Below are positions 5,975 through 8,006 of a stretch of 8,006 nt of DNA, one piece after another. The notes below the pieces were generated by a model, which saw only the letters and a program-made list of their open reading frames with translations, searched no databases and was not told where the DNA came from. The position numbers were made by a program, and so were the translations under genes. The DNA is taken from the NCBI GenBank assembly GCA_002327405.1, contig DCVO01000133.1, forward strand, positions 1 to 8,006, written 5' to 3'. Positions within the stretch are counted from its first letter, which is position 1, and each line of letters begins with the position of its first letter. Origin of the DNA: Thiobacillus sp. UBA2186. GTDB taxonomy: Bacteria > Pseudomonadota > Gammaproteobacteria > Burkholderiales > Thiobacillaceae.

Positions 5975-6010
5975 CCAGCAGGAATTTTTCAGCAGCGGTA
6001 TTGTGTATAA

Positions 6011-6601
6011 ATGAAATCCGTCGACTTTTTCGAGCAGCAGTTTCGCGAGCAGGTCGCCAGGGGCGACTTCACGCTGAATCCTTTCGAGGAAGCTGTGTTG
6101 CCGCATCTTTCCGGCGGCGTGCTGGACCTGGGCTGTGGGCTCGGCAATCTGGCGATCGCCGCGGCGAAGCAAGGCTTCGCGGTGAGTGCGCTGGACGGCA
6201 GCCGCACCGCGGTAGACCGCGTCAACCAGGCCGCTAACCGCCTTGGGCTGCCGCTGGCGGCCTACCAGATCGATCTAAGCACTTACGCCATCGACGGCGA
6301 CTACGACAGCATCGTTGCAATCGGCCTCCTGATGTTCTTTCCCAGGGAACGCGCGCATGTGCTGCTGGCCGACATCGTGAGCCACGTCAAACCCGGCGGC
6401 ATCGCAGCCATCAACGTGCTGACCGAAGGCACCACCTTCGTCGGCGCGCTGGAAGCGGGTAATCATTATCTTTTCGGCGAAAACGAGCTGGCCGATGCCT
6501 TCAAGGGCTGGGAAATCCTGCTCTCAAGGCACGACGAGATTCCCGCGCCGGAAAACACCGTCAAGAAATTCCACACCATCCTGGCGCGCAGGCTGGCCTG
6601 A
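6011..6601 (+). CDS. TehB-like class I SAM-dependent methyltransferase
   Basis: This 196-residue, single-domain Rossmann methyltransferase has motif I VLDLGCGLGN (37-46) for SAM, with acidic Asp62 in SALDGS closing the next strand as the likely ribose ligand. YDSIVAIGLLMFFPRER (98-114) follows, then VKPGGIAAINVLTEG (126-140). The C-terminal part, with LFGENELADAFKGWEIL, resembles TehB, where a similar segment introduces the EL..F..W block. TehB can methylate tellurite or selenite and give resistance, but TehB-like proteins vary and the true substrate here is unknown. No TehA transporter is nearby. No Shine-Dalgarno precedes the ATG; I keep this start because the DFFEQQF N-terminus is typical and the next Met is far inside. 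The gene converges with lplT, with 16 bases between stops. Confidence 0.85.
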   Translation: MKSVDFFEQQFREQVARGDFTLNPFEEAVLPHLSGGVLDLGCGLGNLAIAAAKQGFAVSALDGSRTAVDRVNQAANRLGLPLAAYQIDLSTYAIDGDYDSIVAIGLLMFFPRERAHVLLADIVSHVKPGGIAAINVLTEGTTFVGALEAGNHYLFGENELADAFKGWEILLSRHDEIPAPENTVKKFHTILARRLA

Positions 6602-6617
6602 GAGTAGGCCGGTTTCC

Positions 6618-7835
6618 TTAGTGCACCACGTCGTGCCGGTGGCGCCGCCAGATCAGCGTCATCAGCGCGCTGATGAACAGGCCGAAGATGATCATGATGG
6701 TGTGGATGTGCCACTCGGCGCGGATCATCAGGGCGTAGGCGCCGGTCATCAAGAGAATGCTGATGTTCTCGTTGAAGTTCTGCTGCGCGATGGAGTGGCC
6801 GGCGCCCATGAGCAGGTGGCCGCGATGCTGCAGGAGCGCATTGAGCGGGACCACGAAATAGCCCGCCAGCACGCCCAGCAGGGTGAGGAGGAGGGCGGCC
6901 AGCCAGAAGTCGTGCACGCCGGTGAGCAGGATAGGCAGAAAGCCGAGCGCGATGCCCGCCGGCAGCACGCTCACGGATTTCTTCAACGGCACCCGCCAGC
7001 CGGCGAGCGCCGAGCCGATGGCGATGCCGAACGCGACCAGGCCGGTGATCTGGGTGGCGAGATCGAGCCCGAACGAAAGGTTGTATGCGGCCCAGACGAT
7101 GACCATGAGCCTGAGCGTGGCGCCCACGCCCCAGAACAGGGTGGTGACGGCGAGCGAAACCTGTCCGAGCGGGTCTTTCCAGAGCAGCAGGAAGCTGTGC
7201 CAGAAGTCGTACAGGACGAAGCCTGGTTTCTTGCTGGGCAGGCGGTGGTCGATGGGCAGGCGCGGGATAAACAGATTGACCACGGCCGCCAGCAGATAAA
7301 GCGTGGTGATCATGCCGATGGCGAACATGGGCGGCGCGATTTCCACGCTGAAATTGAGTTTGGCGAGCCCGGCCATCGCCACGTCGGGATTGATCAGCGC
7401 GCCGCCGATGATGGCGCCCAGCACCACGGCGGCGACGGTCAGGCCTTCCATCCAGCCGTTGGCGGCGACGAGTTGTTCCGGCGGCAGGATTTCGGTGAGG
7501 ATGCCGTACTTGGCGGGCGAGTAGGTGGCGGCGCCGATGCCGACGATGGAGTAGGCGAGCAGGGGCTCCAGGCCCAGCAGCATGGCCGCGCAACCGGCGA
7601 ACTTGATGGCATTGCCGATGAACAGCACGCGCCCCTTGGGCAGGGCGTCGGCAAACGGGCCGACGAAGGGCGCCAGCACGATGTAGGCGATGACGAACAC
7701 GGTCGCCAGCAGGGGCTGGTGCCATTCAGGCGAGCCATAGAACATGAGCAGGCCGATGGCGGCGAACAGCAGCGCGTTGTCAGCCAGGGCGGACAGGAAC
7801 TGCGCGATGAGGACGGTGTAGAAGACGCGATTCAC
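6618..7835 (-). CDS. lplT: LplT, lysophospholipid transporter (major facilitator superfamily)
   Basis: This 405-residue polytopic protein (E. coli LplT has 397) flips lysophospholipids across the inner membrane, where acyltransferase Aas re-acylates them. Family marks are AQFLSALADNALLFAAIGLL (11-30), the cytoplasmic loop motif GPFADALPKGRVLFIGN (59-75), and TYSPAKYGILTEILPPEQLV (104-123) followed by ANGWMEG. About twelve hydrophobic helices run to a short basic end (WRRHRHDVVH). The start is a GTG at 7833-7835; an in-frame stop lies only three codons upstream, and using a later Met would lose the first helix. I see no good Shine-Dalgarno. No aas gene lies in this window, unlike the E. coli lplT-aas pair. 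It is divergent from the LysR-type gene and converges with the methyltransferase. Confidence 0.93.
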   Translation of the reverse strand: MNRVFYTVLIAQFLSALADNALLFAAIGLLMFYGSPEWHQPLLATVFVIAYIVLAPFVGPFADALPKGRVLFIGNAIKFAGCAAMLLGLEPLLAYSIVGIGAATYSPAKYGILTEILPPEQLVAANGWMEGLTVAAVVLGAIIGGALINPDVAMAGLAKLNFSVEIAPPMFAIGMITTLYLLAAVVNLFIPRLPIDHRLPSKKPGFVLYDFWHSFLLLWKDPLGQVSLAVTTLFWGVGATLRLMVIVWAAYNLSFGLDLATQITGLVAFGIAIGSALAGWRVPLKKSVSVLPAGIALGFLPILLTGVHDFWLAALLLTLLGVLAGYFVVPLNALLQHRGHLLMGAGHSIAQQNFNENISILLMTGAYALMIRAEWHIHTIMIIFGLFISALMTLIWRRHRHDVVH

Positions 7836-7872
7836 GCGAATTTAGCGGGTTTTTATGGCGCAACAGGCGTTC

Positions 7873-7886
7873 TTATGATTAAATAA
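7873..7886. promoter_or_regulatory. Possible LysR-type operator (T-N11-A) in the lplT/lysR divergent gap
   Basis: The 89-base gap between the divergent genes is clearly richer in A+T than its surroundings, as expected for a promoter region. TTAT at 7873-7876 and ATAA at 7883-7886 form a small dyad with the T-N11-A spacing of LysR-family boxes. Such short dyads occur by chance in A+T-rich DNA. I could not place convincing -35 and -10 hexamers on either strand. Confidence 0.25.
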
Positions 7887-7924
7887 AAAACTTTTCTGGA
7901 ATCACATTAACGGAGCCAAAAATC

Positions 7925-8006
7925 ATGGCTGACCGCAGACTGCAAGTATTCTACACTGTCACCAAGCAGCTCAGCTTCACCAAAGCTGCGGATATCCTTT
8001 ACATGA
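7925..8006 (+). CDS. LysR-family transcriptional regulator, N-terminus only, cut by window end
   Basis: Only 27 codons are visible. The sequence MADRRLQVFYTVTKQLSFTK followed by AADILYM is the first helix and start of the winged helix-turn-helix of LysR-type regulators (pattern L-x-x-F-x-x-V-x-x-x-x-S-F-T-x-A-A). GGAG at 7912-7915, 9 bases before the ATG, supports the start. LysR regulators often control the divergent gene, so lplT is a candidate target, but this is inference from position only. The effector domain and hence the ligand lie outside the window. Confidence 0.88.
   Translation, partial: MADRRLQVFYTVTKQLSFTKAADILYM

Noticed and set aside
6006..6011. TATAAA directly before the methyltransferase ATG as a -10 box
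   Set aside because: A start site set by it would fall inside the coding region, and no -35 sequence is seen at the right distance.
6495..7886. Long plus-strand open frame (463 codons) across the lplT region
   Set aside because: It is antisense to the clear LplT protein, overlaps the methyltransferase end, and its translation is a charged His/Asp/Gln-rich low-complexity sequence typical of a shadow frame in high-GC DNA.

Overview
This 8 kb window is high-GC, densely coding and has the look of a betaproteobacterial chromosome. Betaproteobacteria are my inference from gene order (tsaB-rimI-uracil-DNA glycosylase) and protein style; the order Nitrosomonadales is only a guess. I see no phage, insertion sequence, CRISPR, tRNA or rRNA gene. 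No stretch longer than 300 bases lacks a gene; the longest gaps are about 108-134 bases.

Layout. (1) 1-413: 3' part of a gene for a small exported HIRAN-domain protein. (2) 544-2373: a tight unit of tsaB (tRNA t6A synthesis), rimI (ribosomal protein S18 N-acetyltransferase) and a family 4-type uracil-DNA glycosylase. (3) 2482-5876: a five-gene membrane unit of a LemA lipoprotein, a secreted and membrane-anchored TPM-domain protein, a second soluble TPM-like protein, a short NfeD-type protein and a QmcA/stomatin-like SPFH protein. (4) 6011-6601: a TehB-like SAM methyltransferase. (5) 6618-7835, minus strand: the lysophospholipid transporter LplT. (6) From 7925, plus strand: the first 27 codons of a LysR-family regulator, divergent from lplT.

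How the genes work together. Unit 2 groups translation-quality functions (tRNA modification, ribosomal protein acetylation) with DNA repair. Unit 3 looks like one envelope module: LemA and TPM proteins often travel together, and NfeD with SPFH is a classic pair. LplT handles inner-membrane lysophospholipid flipping.

The most unusual signal is outside the genes. Each of the three boundaries between plus-strand units (425-496, 2374-2444, 5887-5974) carries an inverted-repeat element whose arms are built from three short units ending in GAGG and closed by AAA. The last two are clear copies of one element (left arms 27/28 identical, right arms 26/28) with unrelated loops. The first has the same design with 9-base units. 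They look like a dispersed, REPIN- or MITE-like family placed just after gene 3' ends. I do not know a formal name for it.
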